A stretch of 64,000 nucleotides of DNA from the NCBI GenBank assembly GCA_009763385.1, contig CM019826.1, positions 96,580,848 to 96,644,847 on the forward strand, read 5' to 3'. The notes below the pieces were generated by a model. That model was not told the origin of the DNA, ran no database searches, and was given only the letters and a program-made list of their open reading frames with translations. The DNA comes from Coix lacryma-jobi var. lacryma-jobi. Taxonomy: Eukaryota > Streptophyta > Magnoliopsida > Poales > Poaceae. This document shows positions 10,848-22,571 of the stretch, in pieces; position 1 is the stretch's first letter; the number at the start of each line of letters is the position of its first letter. Both the position numbers and the translations under genes were made by a program.

Positions 10848-11016
10848 AGCATTTCTAGCGTCGTTGTCGGGGATAGATTCAAACCCTATCCTTTGGTGGT
10901 TGCACTAAGTGTCAACAAGCATTTCTGGCGCTGTTGCCGGGGATAGATTCAAACCCTATCCTTTGGTGATTGCGCTAAGAAGTGTCAACAAGCATTTCTG
11001 GCGCCGTTGCCGGGGA
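10848..11016 (+). repeat. Primer-site-like units in tandem at LTR end, with true PBS
   Basis: The unit starting AGCATTTCTGGCGCCGTTGC occurs at 10848 (decayed), 10918 and 10991. The first two continue with GGGGATAGATTCAAACCC and end GTGTCAACA, giving units of 70 and 73 bp. Only the last runs into the leader. TGGCGCCGTTGCCGGGGA at 10999-11016 is the complement of a plant tRNA-Asp 3' end, as used by Athila elements. A similar extra unit occurs in the second Athila-like element. Confidence 0.85.
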
Positions 11017-11093
11017 ACGGTTGTCGTCTTTAGTCTCTGAAACCTAGTTCGCCCGTGTATCTTTGTTTTATCTTTCTTTGTTTTTCACCTATG

Positions 11094-12191
11094 GAACAAA
11101 ACTCTATCCAAAACTTGTCCGCTCCACGGGCCGAGTTCTGTGAGCCACCACAATCATAGAAGCCAATCACATCTTCTGGCTATGAACTCTGCCTTGGCTT
11201 TATAGCCATGTTTCGTGAACAGCCCTTCTTGGGGTACGATCATGAAAACCCCTACCATCATTTACGGGTGTTTGAGTTACTCTGTGTGTGCCTGACAATT
11301 GCAAGCATGTCACAATAAACATTGTGTTGGAAGTTGTTTCCGTTCTCTCTTTCTGAGAGGGTGAATCAATGGTACAACAACAACGTAGGAAAGTTTAACA
11401 GAGATTGGAAAGAACTGAGGAACAAATTATGTCTCACATTCTTTCCCATATCTCGTATTGCAAACCTACAACAAGAGTTACTCAACTTCCAACAAAAAGA
11501 GAAGGAAACTTTAGGTGCAGCCTGGGAGAGATTTACAACTCTCTCACGATTAGGCCCAGACTTGTCTCTACCCAACCACGTGTTGTTACAACACTTTTGG
11601 CTAGGGCTGAGCAAGGTGTCTGCCCTACAACTGGATATTTCCGCTAGAGGATCATTCATGTGCAAAACCCCAGGGGAAGGAGAAGCTCAGCTAGACCTTA
11701 TTCTAGCGAACACTCCATCTCCTGGTCCCCTCCTAGTGGAAGACGAACCCAAGCATGAGGAGGTCTCTTCGGTTAAAACCAAACCTGAGATTCAAACTCA
11801 GAGACCCTCATCGCTAACGGAACCTCTGAAGGAAGTTTTCTTCCCTTCAGATTTTCTGTTCTTCGAGGAAGAATGCCTTGACAATTTCGTAGATACTTCG
11901 AAGCCTTCATACCAGAACAAGCCTCCAGTTCTTGCCACTCCTCTTAAACCTCCTGAAGAAATCCTTCATATAGAGGAGTTGCCTTCCATCATAAGTAGCG
12001 ATTGGGTGGAACAAGCGGAACTCTCTTCCGAAGAAATTTGGATTAGTCCCTCTTGTTCATTCATCCAAGCTAAAATAGGCAGAGACTGGATGGAAGTCCT
12101 TTACAATCCTATTGTTGGGGTGAACATCATGTCCGCATCTTTTGCGAACACGTCCATTCACGAGCCTTTCACCCCAAAAACAAGCACCTAA
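11094..12191 (+). pseudogene. gag: Athila-like Gag remnant
   Basis: An ATG at 11094 starts MEQNSIQNLSAPRAEF and soon stops (TAG near 11157). A later open frame, 11322-12191 (289 residues), holds a retrotransposon Gag core: FPFSLSERVNQWYNN, then LGAAWERFTTLSRLGPD and HFWLGLSKVSALQLDISARG, matching the Athila/gypsy Gag pattern (the PF03732 family as known to me). The remainder is acidic with no zinc knuckle. Sequence between the two parts still resembles coding sequence but is out of frame. It is probably inactive. Confidence 0.75.
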
Positions 12192-13207
12192 GGCTATATT
12201 CGAAGTCAAGCATGAAAAGTCTAGGCATCCTTCATAGCATATAGCTTAAGTACGACAATTTCAAGTTGATGCTAAACTTTCATGTCTTTGACATTCAAGA
12301 TTTTGATGTCTTGATCGGGCTTCCCCTACCCCTACAAAAATGTTTGGACGAACCTCCAAAGACTGGGGAATTTGCTGTCAATATAAGGAGGGAAAAATTT
12401 TCCATACCAACGGTTTAAGCCAAAAAAATCCATGGTTGAACCCCCCTCCTATACACATGAGCCTGAAACAGTTATGTTGGTGCAACCTTTTGAGATCCCT
12501 GAGTCGTTCTTGGAAAACGATGATGATCTTTTTATCCAAGAAAAGGACGATTTAGGCGAGACTCTTGATCTTCCCAAGGAAGAAACTCTGACACATCCTT
12601 GTGTGTATTCCTTTGAATATGAGGATGATCTTTCTAGTGATGGCGACTTGGGGGCTCTTTCGAGCTTCCTAGTTCAACATCCTTTTGCACTTCCAAGGAA
12701 CATCAATAACACATCAAGTATGAGACCTCGAACGAACCCATGGAGGGAGATCCAGTTCATGAAGAAATCAATTATAATCTCTCTCCCCTTGAAATAAAAG
12801 ATCTTGAGCATGGAGGTTACTTCCTTCCCATTCCCCAGAATCCATGCTCATTTAAAGAAACTCCTGATCTGAGCCACAACTCTAATATCATTGGCAAAAC
12901 CTAAAACCCTCTCTTAATCCATGTGCCTAACTTCATTAAAAGGGTTGTTGTAGATAAGTTTGTTTATCATAAATCTTGCAAGTTTCATGGTGTTTTGCCT
13001 AGAGTTGTTGCAGATCAGGTTCCCAAAAGGTTGGTGTTGGAGGGGAAACCACCTCATCAACATAAAAAGAATTTCAAAAGGTTTCCCAAGGTCAAGCTTA
13101 TGGCCATAATCAAAGCACTATCGGGAGATACTCCGGATTATCATATATATATATATATATATAAAAAGTTGTATCATTCTCCAATAATCGCAAGATCATG
13201 TTGTTAG
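12192..13207 (+). pseudogene. Degenerate downstream coding region with protease-like trace
   Basis: Around 12250-12420 a frame reads FDIQDFDVLIGLP and KTGEFAVNIRREKF, which resembles the C-terminal half of a gypsy retropepsin but lacks the catalytic part. Open frames at 12432-12797 (acidic) and 12923-13207 (basic, FHGVLPRVVADQVP) follow with no domain I recognise. A pure (AT) run lies at 13143-13162. No reverse transcriptase is present. Confidence 0.45.
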
Positions 13208-13690
13208 GCCGGAATGCACCCTCGGGTATTCTTGGTCAATAACCATTTTAGGTTGAAACTAAGAAGAACAAGGGATAGACGATGCACGACAACATGGAGC
13301 TACATCAACTACACACTTCTGATGTTTTGGAACACACTCAAAAGGAGACCCCAACTTGGCACACTTGGCTTTTACACAAAAGTCCAAGTGTGGGGGAGGA
13401 CGGTAAGAATGTCACGTTCCATTTACATCAAAGGATACACTAGCTCACCTTCCTAAATTAATAAAAAAAACAAAACACCATCTTCCTTTTCAATAAAAGC
13501 AAGAACATGCTATCTCGTTTGTATGCACCTTTGGGTATTCCTGTTCGCTAACCCTATAGGTTAAGATCAAGAAGATCGGGGGAAGATACAATGACAAGGA
13601 GCATAAGAGCTACACTACCAGTGACAGAACACTGAGTCCCTCAACATGCCACACTTGACTTTTATACAAAAGTCCAAGTGTGGGGGAGGA
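13207..13690 (+). repeat. Direct duplication ending in hairpin plus polypurine motif
   Basis: Two diverged copies (about 13207-13401 and 13497-13690) share ATGCACC..GGGTATTC and end with a hairpin and a purine run. Each hairpin pairs CACACTTG(G)..CTTTT with AAAAGTCCAAGTGTG across a 4-base loop, then continues GTGTGGGGGAGG, the same motif that serves as the polypurine tract before the LTR. The sequence between the copies is non-coding. Confidence 0.7.
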
Positions 13691-15691
13691 TGTTGAGAAG
13701 CTCAGGATCCATCCATCCAAAAAGGGAAAAGCTCATCCTTGCTAAAAGGAAATGGTGGAAAGAAGAGAAGGAGTTGGGTGGCGCCACATAGCCTTCACAA
13801 ACAACCCATGCACCTCCAAAAAAAGAGATATATAAAAAAGAGAGAGAAAAAAGAAGAGTGAGAAATAAAAAGAAGAGAGTGGAAGAGGAAGGAGAAGCAG
13901 AGTGTTCTCATCACAAACATCCACGATCCACCTGACTCCACCTCATGCGTGCAAGTCTTGGAACATTTATCATCTCATACAAGACATGCATCGCTGCATT
14001 CCACTCCTACAAGCAAAATGAGTGCTCCTCTTCTGAAGGCCTTTGCGAGTACCATCAAGGCCCACGGTTCATACACACCACCACGTGAGTGACCTAGCCT
14101 TGCTGTTGGCTTGAGTCAGACCATCAACCCACCGTTACGGCAACTTCAAAACTCAAATCTACAGATGTCGCCGGTAAACACACTTAGGTATGCAAAGGTA
14201 AGAAAAGTTCATCAACCTATTTACTCATGTTTGTCTCCTTATGCCGGTCAAATTCGTGCTTCCCCTGTTTATGACATATGCTCTAGTTTGAATGTGTTCA
14301 CATGTACACATTTCATAGGCTTTTTAAATTAAGCACGGTGCTTAGGTTAAAATAGCCTTCTTTAATCAAGTTTAAACATGGTGTTTAATTTTGGTGAACT
14401 TTGAGTTGTTGTCAAAAACAATAGAAGTAATTCTTTCCATGGACATAAACCAAGGCTAGAGTTATACTACATGTTTTACCTTAAGCCTTGTTTGAGTTGT
14501 TTTTCAAAGATAAGAAGTTTGGTGAACAGAAAAGAAAAAAAAAGAATCTTTTTGAAAAAAAATGAAAATGAATAAAACTCTCTCTCTTAAAAATAATGGC
14601 AACCTTTCTTGATCCATGTTTTCTTAAGCTTTATGTTTTCAATTTTCCTTAAGCATGGATATTTTCTTTCTCGATGTTGCCATCAAAAAAATAGTAATAA
14701 TAATAAATAAAATAAAAGTTAAGCTCCCTAGTATTCTGGCTGGCAGAGCCCTTGTTGTATTTCATGTTTTTGTTTTTGTGCTAAATAAAAATAGGTACAA
14801 GAATAAAGTGTGGGGGAGATCTCTCAAGTTCAACAAACACACTTTCGAGATCTCCCCCCACATGTTGCACAAATGTTGATTGCCTTGACATGCAGAAGGA
14901 CAGGACCAATAGCTCAAGGGAGGTTCGGCTGAACTTACAATTCAGCCAAACCACCTTTGAGTCTTCATCAATCCTTCATCTTCAAACGATGGTTTGTGCA
15001 ACACTCTCCTCAGCTTCCTTAGTTCTTCAGTTTAAACATACATCAAACTTAACCACTAAAATTAAACTCAATGAACCAACAACTACTCCTTACTTCCTTG
15101 TAAAGAACTTAACCACACTTCGTCTTAAAATCTGAAAAGTGACATGTTCATAACATCTTTGAGATAAAAGCTTGCATAAAATTTGTTCCATATACAAGTA
15201 CTTATGCTTGTGGGAAAATATTTTGATAGGAAAAACATGTTGACTAAGATGTTGTGAAGTGTGATATAGTTCTGGCTTATGAATCCTACCGTTTCTATTC
15301 AAAGTACTTGAAGAATTTATTTTGAAAATGATATAAAACCATAGTATCACATACTCCTCATTTGGTGAGAAAATTCCTACCAAAGCCAAAATTGTTATCT
15401 AGCAAAAAGTTTTAAGCTTTCCACATACACTGCTTGATATTGTGTTGAGTTTAGTCAAGTCTTGTTGACCCTTGTTGAGAGATTTATCATGCTCCCAAGA
15501 TCAAGATCATGTACACTCCACATATACTTGCCGCTCCTACACTGGGAGTGCGCAAAAACATGCCTCCATGTAGTTCCACCAAAAAGATCTGCTCCTACAC
15601 TGGGGGTAGACAAAAAAAAATAATGTCTTTTTATACTCCATGATTTAGAATAGTGATTTCTCTCTATAATATATGTTTTAGAAGAGACATG
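13691..15691 (+). other. 3' internal region of right Athila-like unit, non-coding
   Basis: No convincing gene is seen. The region is AT-rich with homopolymer runs. From 15153 it is colinear with 6142-6677. It ends at the ACATG (15687-15691) that was duplicated when CRM copy 2 inserted. Confidence 0.6.
14809..14862 (+). repeat. Inverted repeat built on a polypurine motif
   Basis: TGTGGGGGAGATCTC on the left (about 14809-14822) faces GAGATCTCCCCCCACA on the right (about 14847-14861), with a loop of about 24 bases. The left arm contains the same GTGTGGGGGAG motif as the polypurine tract. Confidence 0.7.
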
Positions 15692-16608
15692 TGATGAGGA
15701 CATCAACACCAGCGATACATCCTCTCCGACACAACCTATAGCTGGTCCTCTTACTCGTGCTCGTGCTCGTCAACTTAATCATCAAGTGAGTTCCTTTATA
15801 AGCTCTTGTCCATCTTGTTTAGACCATGGAAACATGTGCACTCTTGTTTTGATTAGGAATCGAGGAGAAGACCGAAAGGGAGAAGGACTCGCGTTGGCTG
15901 GATTCGGACTGCAGCAAAACGCCAACTTGTGACCGTCACCACAGTTGCATACGGATTCGGATTCAGGCGCTTCAGGACTTGTTGGAAAGCTTATCAAGTC
16001 TACTTTCATATGAATCAAGTCCCACGTCAATAAATGTTCGGCAGCAGCGGCAATGATCCAATTACCGTCGATAGGTCTTGCTGTCCAGGGTGCTGCGTCA
16101 CCTCATTTTGGGCTGATGGCCCATGTATCAAGTTGGGTCCATTAGGGACGCGTCCTAGGGTTGGAGGACTACCCCAACACCCCTTTGGTCGTCCTTCCAT
16201 CTACTTATATCCCTCTAGAGCCGCCATGGTCGGGTTGGGTTTTCTTTAGATCAAGTTTAGCCTTCGCTACTTGCTTGTAGGCGCGCGTGCTGGATTAGTC
16301 ATCCGTCTCCTTGTCTTCGGAACCCCATTGTTGATTAAGATTCAGTTTGAAACCTTCAATTTCATCTTGCAATTCAGTGCTTGTTTCCTCATTCTTGCTA
16401 GTTCTTCGATTGCTTGCAGGATGGGAGCCCTTGGGGCTGGTTGTCGCGCTCCACAAGATCGTGACGGCTATTGGATGTGGTGTATCGGTTGCTAAGGCGC
16501 GGTCTTGAGGGCTGTAGTCGGGCCATGAACGTCATCTCCATCCACCAATCGAGTTATCCCCTGTTTCTCATCGAAAGATCGGGCAAAAACCCTAGCGGGT
16601 TCGTATCA
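15692..16608 (+). repeat. 5' LTR of CRM copy 2
   Basis: It runs from TGATGAGGACATC to TCGTATCA, one base different from the CATCA end of the other copies. As in the other CRM LTRs its start corresponds to the 3' end of pol. A possible TATA region (TACTTATATCCC) lies near 16201-16212. Confidence 0.92.
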
Positions 16609-16610
16609 GT

Positions 16611-16623
16611 TGGTAATCAGAGC
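16611..16623 (+). other. Primer binding site of CRM copy 2 (Met type, one-base insertion)
   Basis: TGGTAATCAGAGC lies two bases after the LTR and equals the usual TGGTATCAGAGC with one extra A. Leader sequence of about 1 kb without genes follows up to 17666. It contains a (GA) run near 17137-17149 and A-rich stretches. Confidence 0.8.
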
Positions 16624-17666
16624 AAGGTTCTTCGGTGAGAGACTTCTAATCCTTTGCTGTTTTTAATTATTTTCCTATAGTCCAAAAAGCCAACAAAAAA
16701 ATTAGTAGATTAGTTTTCCATAATCCTTTTAAACCTTTGTGTCGTGGCTAGTACGGTTTAGTTAGGGCTTGTTGAATTTGCGTTGCTTCGGTTTGTGTCG
16801 AGTTGCTGGTCTTAGTGTCTAGTCCTTTAGAGTTTTGAGTTCTTGTCACCATCTATACACAGCCAAGTTTTACCATATCTTCTGTCTGTCCAATCTGTGG
16901 TGAAGTCCGAATTGAACTGTGGTCTTGGTCTGGATCGAGCTGAGTTCCAATCTGAGTTCCACCAATGTGATCAAAAAGGAAGTCGAGTAGAACTCGGCAA
17001 TAGGTGGAATCCGTTTTGTGGTTTGTTCTGAGTGGGAAACCGAGTAGAACTTGGAGTCCGCATGTTGATCTATCCTGATTTCCGACTACGTGATCCAAAA
17101 GAAAGATAACTCCATACTTGTCTCGGCCTTACTCTAGAGAGAGAGAGAGTAGCGAATTGCTCTTTTGTATTCTTTTGTTGATATAATCAGTTTTTGAGGT
17201 TGCCCCAAAAAAACAAGAAAAACAAAAAAAAAGATTCAAAAGAAAAGGGGTTGTTTTTCATATTATTTTTTAGACTGTTCCACCTTGTTTTCGGGGGTGT
17301 GCTATGGTTTCCTTTGTGTCCAGGCTCGCGTCTCTAGCACGGTCTAGCCTAGGACCAGCACAGTACCGCCGTCGAACGTTTATTCAGCTCGCTTTTATAA
17401 CTAACGTGGTGCTAGTTCATTCCTTGTTTCAGCCCACCTATAGCTCCACATACTCTACAGCTTGACAGGTCTTGTGCTGCAGCACCGATACACTTCATCC
17501 ATTGTTGTACACTTGTTGGTAGATGACCCCTCCTGTCAAGCAAGGTAAGAATTGGTAAGAACTTGTGTAACAAGTTGAGTGTGAGCGACTTGCTGTAGCT
17601 ACATCCTAGTAGTTGTAGGGCTTTTATTTATTCACTTGCTTTTCTTGCTGTCTTTGTCTTTGAACC

Positions 17667-19709
17667 ATGACAGGGGCAGATGATGATAACGAAATACCAC
17701 ATACACCTCGCACTAAGGGCATCATACAACATTTTGAAAGGAAAGTGAAGCTGCACATAGAGGGACTTGATAACGACTTGCAGGTGACAAATGAAAAGCT
17801 GGGGCAGTTGGAGACTACGCAGATTACCACAAACAATAAGCTTACAAGTTTGGAGGAATCTGTTGCTAATATGGATAAAAGCCTTGCTACTCTTCTAAGG
17901 CGATTTGATGACTTCCACACCGATGATAAAGAGAATCGTAAAGAAGAAAAGGAGGGAGATCGAGAGCACAGTAGTCATGAAGATGACTACACTGCTGATA
18001 CTGAACATGATGATCAAGACACTCATGATCGACGTCGCCTATGTCACAACCAAAGAGGTATGGGTGGCAACCGCCGATGCGAGGTACACAATAATGATGA
18101 TGCTTTCAGTAAGATTAAATTTAAGATACCTCCTTTTGATGGTAAATATGACCCTGACCCCTACATTACTTGGGAGATTGTTGTTGATCAAAAGTTTGCA
18201 TGTCATGAATTTCCTGAGACTACACGTGTTAGGGCTGCTACTAGTGAGTTTACAGATTTTGCTTCTGTTTGGTGGATAGAATATGGCAAAAAAAATCATA
18301 ATAACATACCTAAAACTTGGGATGCGCTGAAACGAGCCATGAGAGCTAGATTTGTTCCATCTTACTATGCCCGTGATATGATAAATAAGTTACAGCAATT
18401 GAGACAAGGTGCTAAAAGTGTAGAAGAATATTATCAGGAATTACAAACGGGTATGTTGCGTTGTAACCTAGAGGAGGATGAGGAACCGGCTATGGCTAGA
18501 TTTTTGGGTGGGTTAAATCGGGAAATTCAGTACCTCCTTGCTTACAAAGATCACAATAACGTAACCCGTTTATTTCATCTTGCTTGTAAAGCTGAAAGGG
18601 AAGTGCAGGGACGACGTGCGAGCGCAAGGAGTAAATTTTCTGTAGGGAAGGCTAATTCATGGCAGCAACGCATGACTACAACTCCATCTACACGTATTTC
18701 TACTCCATCACCTAGTGACAAGACTCGACCTGCCCCCACAAATTCAGTTGCAAAGACGATGCAAAAGCCTGCTGCGAGTACTTCATCCGTGGCATCGACT
18801 GGTAGAACGAGCAACATACAATGTCACCGGTGCAAGGGATATGGGCACATGATGCGTGACTGTCCAAACAAGCGAGTTATGATTGTTAAAGATGATGGTG
18901 AGTGCTCATCTGCTAGTGATTTTGATGAAGATACACTTGCACTGCTTGCGACTGACCATGCAGGTAATGAAGAACAAATAGAAGAACATATTAATGCAGG
19001 TGAAGTGGACCACTATGAGAGCTTGATCGTGCAGCGAGTGCTTAGTGCACAAATGGAGAAGGCAGAGCAAAATCAGCGACACACTTTATTCCAGACAAAG
19101 TGTGTAATCAAAGAGCATTCCTGCCGCATGATCATTGATGGAGGTAGCTGCAACAACTTGGCAAGCAGCGATATGGTGCAGAAGCTTGCCCTCAACACCA
19201 AACCCCACCCGCATCCCTACTACATCCAATGGCTGAACAACAGTGGTAAGGCAAAGGTAACTAGACTTGTGAGAATTAATTTTTCCATCGGATCCTACAA
19301 AGATATTGTTGAATGTGATGTTGTGCCTATGCAAGCTTGTAACATTCTGCTAGGTAGACCTTGGCAATTTGATAGAGATTCTATGCATCATGGTAGATCA
19401 AATCAGTATTCTTTTCTATACCATGATCGAAAAATTGTATTGCATCCTATGTCCCCTAAAATTATTATGCAAACTGATGTTGCTAGGGCTACTAAAGCAA
19501 AGAGCGAGAGCAATAAAAATGATAAATCTGTAATCCATAACAAAGATGAGATAAAACTGAAAGGACGTTGTATGATAGCTACCAAATCAGATATTAATGA
19601 GTTCAATGCATCCACTTCTATTGCTTATGCTTTGATATGCAAGGATGCTTTGATTTCAATTGAGGATATGCAATGTTCTTTGCCCCCTGCTGTTGCTAAC
19701 GTTTTGTAG
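17667..19709 (+). CDS. gag: CRM-type Gag-protease (680 aa)
   Basis: The frame starts MTGADDDNEIPHTPRTKG after a long leader. Residues 1-90 look coiled-coil, followed by an acidic, His-rich stretch. The Gag core spans about residues 150-310 (IPPFDGKYDPDPYITWE; FVPSYYARDMINKLQQLRQG). A CCHC knuckle, CHRCKGYGHMMRDC, lies near residue 386. A retropepsin-like domain follows with MIIDGGSCNNLAS (catalytic Asp near residue 490) and NILLGRPWQFDRD. The frame ends at TAG 19707-19709, directly followed by in-frame RT sequence (EYSDVFPSEIPAG). In the intact family this is probably one gag-pol frame, so the TAG may be a mutation; a programmed readthrough site cannot be excluded. Confidence 0.85.
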   Translation: MTGADDDNEIPHTPRTKGIIQHFERKVKLHIEGLDNDLQVTNEKLGQLETTQITTNNKLTSLEESVANMDKSLATLLRRFDDFHTDDKENRKEEKEGDREHSSHEDDYTADTEHDDQDTHDRRRLCHNQRGMGGNRRCEVHNNDDAFSKIKFKIPPFDGKYDPDPYITWEIVVDQKFACHEFPETTRVRAATSEFTDFASVWWIEYGKKNHNNIPKTWDALKRAMRARFVPSYYARDMINKLQQLRQGAKSVEEYYQELQTGMLRCNLEEDEEPAMARFLGGLNREIQYLLAYKDHNNVTRLFHLACKAEREVQGRRASARSKFSVGKANSWQQRMTTTPSTRISTPSPSDKTRPAPTNSVAKTMQKPAASTSSVASTGRTSNIQCHRCKGYGHMMRDCPNKRVMIVKDDGECSSASDFDEDTLALLATDHAGNEEQIEEHINAGEVDHYESLIVQRVLSAQMEKAEQNQRHTLFQTKCVIKEHSCRMIIDGGSCNNLASSDMVQKLALNTKPHPHPYYIQWLNNSGKAKVTRLVRINFSIGSYKDIVECDVVPMQACNILLGRPWQFDRDSMHHGRSNQYSFLYHDRKIVLHPMSPKIIMQTDVARATKAKSESNKNDKSVIHNKDEIKLKGRCMIATKSDINEFNASTSIAYALICKDALISIEDMQCSLPPAVANVL

Positions 19710-22571
19710 GAGTATTCTGATGTGTTTCCAAGTGAGATACCAGCGGGGCTGCCTCCACTACGCGGGATTGAGCACCAAATTGATCTTATTCCTGGAGCAT
19801 CTTTGCCAAACCGTGCATCATACAGGACAAACCCGGAAGAAACAAAGGAAATTCAGCGACAAGTGCAAGAACTACTAGACAAAGGTTATGTGCGAGAATC
19901 TCTTAGTCCTTGTGTTGTCCCAATAATTTTGGTGCCTAAGAAAGATGGAACATGGCGTATGTGTGTTGATTGTAGAGCTATTAATAATATCACCATTCGA
20001 TATCGACACCCTATCCCACGATTAGATGATATGCTTGATGAATTGAGTGGTGCTGTTGTGTTTTCAAAAGTTGATCTGCGTAGTGGGTACCACCAGATTC
20101 GTATGAAATTGGGAGATTAATGGAAAACTGCTTTCAAAACTAAGTTCGGTTTGTATGAGTGGTTAGTCATGCCTTTTGGGTTAACTAATGCACCTAGTAC
20201 TTTCATGAGATTAATGAACGAGGTTTTACGTGCTTTCATTGGGAAATTTGTTGTTGTATATTTTCATGATATATTGATTTACAACAAATCAATTGATGAA
20301 CATCTTGATCATTTACGTGTTGTTTTTAATGCTCTCCGTGAGGCACGTTTATTTGGTAACCTTGAGAAGTGCACCTTTTGCACCGATCGAGTGTCTTTTC
20401 TTGGTTATGTTGTGACTCCACAGGGAATTGAGGTTGATCAAGCCAAGGTGGAAGCTATACAGGGATGGCCTGTCCCAAAGACTATCACCCAGGTGCGGAG
20501 TTTCCTAGGACTAGCTGGATTCTATCGCTGTTTTGTGAACGATTTCAGCACCATTGCTGCACCATTGAATGAGCTTACAAAGAAGGGGGTGCCTTTTGAA
20601 TGGGGCAAAGCACAAGAGAATTCATTCGACATGTTGAAAGATAAGTTAACTCATGCACCTCTCCTACAACTTCCTGATTTTAATAAAACTTTTGAGCTTG
20701 AATGTGATGCTAGTGGAATTGGTTTGGGAGGTGTTTTGTTACAAGAGGGAAAACCTATTGCATATTTTAGTGAGAAATTGAGTGGGCCTGTTCTCAATTA
20801 TTCTACTTATGATAAAGAACTCTATGCTCTTGTTCGAACATTAGAGACATGGCAGCATTATTTGTGGCCCAAAGAGTTTGTTATCCATTCTGATCATGAA
20901 TCTTTGAAACATGTTCATAGTCAAGGAAAACTGAATCGTAGGCATGCAAAATGGGTTGAATTTATTGAATCTTTTCCTTATATTATTAAGCACAAGAAAG
21001 GGAAGGAGAATATTATTGCTGATGCTTTGTCACAGAGATATACTTTGCTGAATCAACTTGATTACAAGATCTTTGGGTTAGAACCAATTAAAGACCAATA
21101 TGTTCATGATGCTGATTTTAGAGACGTGTTGCTGCATTGTAAAGATGGAAAAGGGTGGAACAAATTCATCATTAGTGATGGGTTTGTGTTTAGAGCTAAC
21201 AAGCTATGCATTCCAGCTAGCTCTGTTCGTTTGTTGTTGTTGCAAGAAGCGCATGGAGGTGGCTTGATGGGACATTTTGGAGCAAAGAAGACCGAGGACA
21301 TACTTACTGGTCATTTCTTTTGGCCAAGGATGAAGAGAGATGTGGAGAGGTTTGTTGCTCGTTGCACAACATGTCAAAAGGCAAAGTCACGGTTAAATCC
21401 CCACGGTTTGTATTTACCTCTTCCTGTTCCTAATGCTCCTTGGGAGGATATATCTATGGATTTTGTGTTGGGATTACCAAGGACTAGGAGGGGACGTGAT
21501 AGTGTGTTTGTGGTTGTTGATAGATTTTCTAAGATGGCACATTTCATACCATGTCATAAAACTGATGATGCTACAAATATTGCTGATTTGTTCTTTCGAG
21601 AAATTGTTCGCTTACATGGTGTGCCCAACACAATTGTTTCTGATCGTGATGCTAAATTTCTTAGTCATTTTTGGAAGACTTTGTGGATTAAATTGGGGAC
21701 TAAGCTTTTATTTTCCACCACTTGTCATCCCCAAACTGATGGTCAAACTGAAGTTGTGAATAGAACTTTATCCACTATGTTAAGGGCTATTTTAAAGAAG
21801 AATATTAAGATGTGGGAAGAATGTTTGCCTCATATTGAGTTTGCTTATAATCGTTCATTGCATTCTACTACAAAAATGTGTCCTTTCGAGATTGTCTATG
21901 GCTTCTTGCCATGTTCTCCTATTGATTTAATGCCTTTGCCAAGTTCTGAAAAAAAAGAATTTTGATGCTAAGCAACGTGCTGAATTGATGTTAAAATTGC
22001 ATGAAGCCACTAAAGAAAACATAGAGCGCATGAATGCTAAGTACCAATGCGCTGGAGATCAAGGTAGAAAGCAATTGATTCTGAAACCTAGGGATTTGGT
22101 TTGGTTGCATTTGCGAAAAGATAGATTTCCGGAATTGAGAAAATCCAAATTGATGCCCAGAGCTGATGGTCCTTTTAAAGTGCTGCAACGAATTAATGAG
22201 AATGCATATAAGCTTGATCTTCCTGCAGATTTGGGGTTAGTCCCACATTTAACATTGCAGATTTGAAGCCTTATTTGGGTGAGGAAGATGTGCTTGAGTC
22301 GAGGACGACTCAAATGCAAGAAAGGGAGGATGATGAGGACATCAACACCAGCGATACATCCTCTCCGACACAACCTATGGCTGGTCCTCTTACTCGTGCT
22401 CGTGCTCGTCAACTTAATCATCAAGTGAGTTCCTTTATAAGCTCTTGTCCATCTTGTTTAGACCATGGAAACACGTGTACTCTTGTTTTGATTAGGAACC
22501 GAGGAGAAGACCGAAAGGGAGAAGGACTCGCGCTGGCTGGATTCGGACTGCAGCAAAGCGCCAACTTGTGA
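19710..22571 (+). pseudogene. pol: CRM-type pol, multiply broken
   Basis: RT starts in frame after the gag stop (YRTNPEETKEIQRQVQELL; LVPKKDGTWRMCVDCRAINN). A TAA at 20118-20120 replaces the GAA of copy 1. The catalytic motif reads YFHD (His codon 20265-20267) instead of YFDD, so one of the two metal-binding Asp residues is lost. RNase H and integrase (HHCC near 21250-21380; core Asp, Asp, Glu near 21457, 21642 and 21753) are open to 21965. A one-base insertion in an A-run near 21950 shifts the frame there, and a one-base deletion near 22232 shifts it again. The tail enters the LTR and ends at 22571. Confidence 0.88.
22318..22330 (+). other. Polypurine tract of CRM copy 2
   Basis: AAGAAAGGGAGGA stands directly before the 3' LTR and matches the tract at 2251-2263. 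Confidence 0.8.

Larger units (their letters stand above)
7408..10990 (+). repeat. Middle LTR of Athila-like tandem, split by a solo copia LTR
   Basis: The LTR begins TGTTGGCGGTCC after a polypurine tract. It is interrupted at 8407 and resumes at 10483. The plain LTR form would end CCAACA at 10847 (about 1365 bp). Two primer-site-like repeat units follow before the last CAACA at 10990, and the real end may be there (about 1508 bp). The second copy at 23984-24733 matches its first 750 bp. A 14-bp inverted repeat, GGTGCGACTGCACC against GGTGCAGCCGCACC, lies at 7773-7803. Confidence 0.8.

Noticed and set aside
17624..19615. Several minus-strand ORFs of 70-98 residues across the CRM gag
   Set aside because: They are antisense shadows of the Gag-protease frame with no own motifs.
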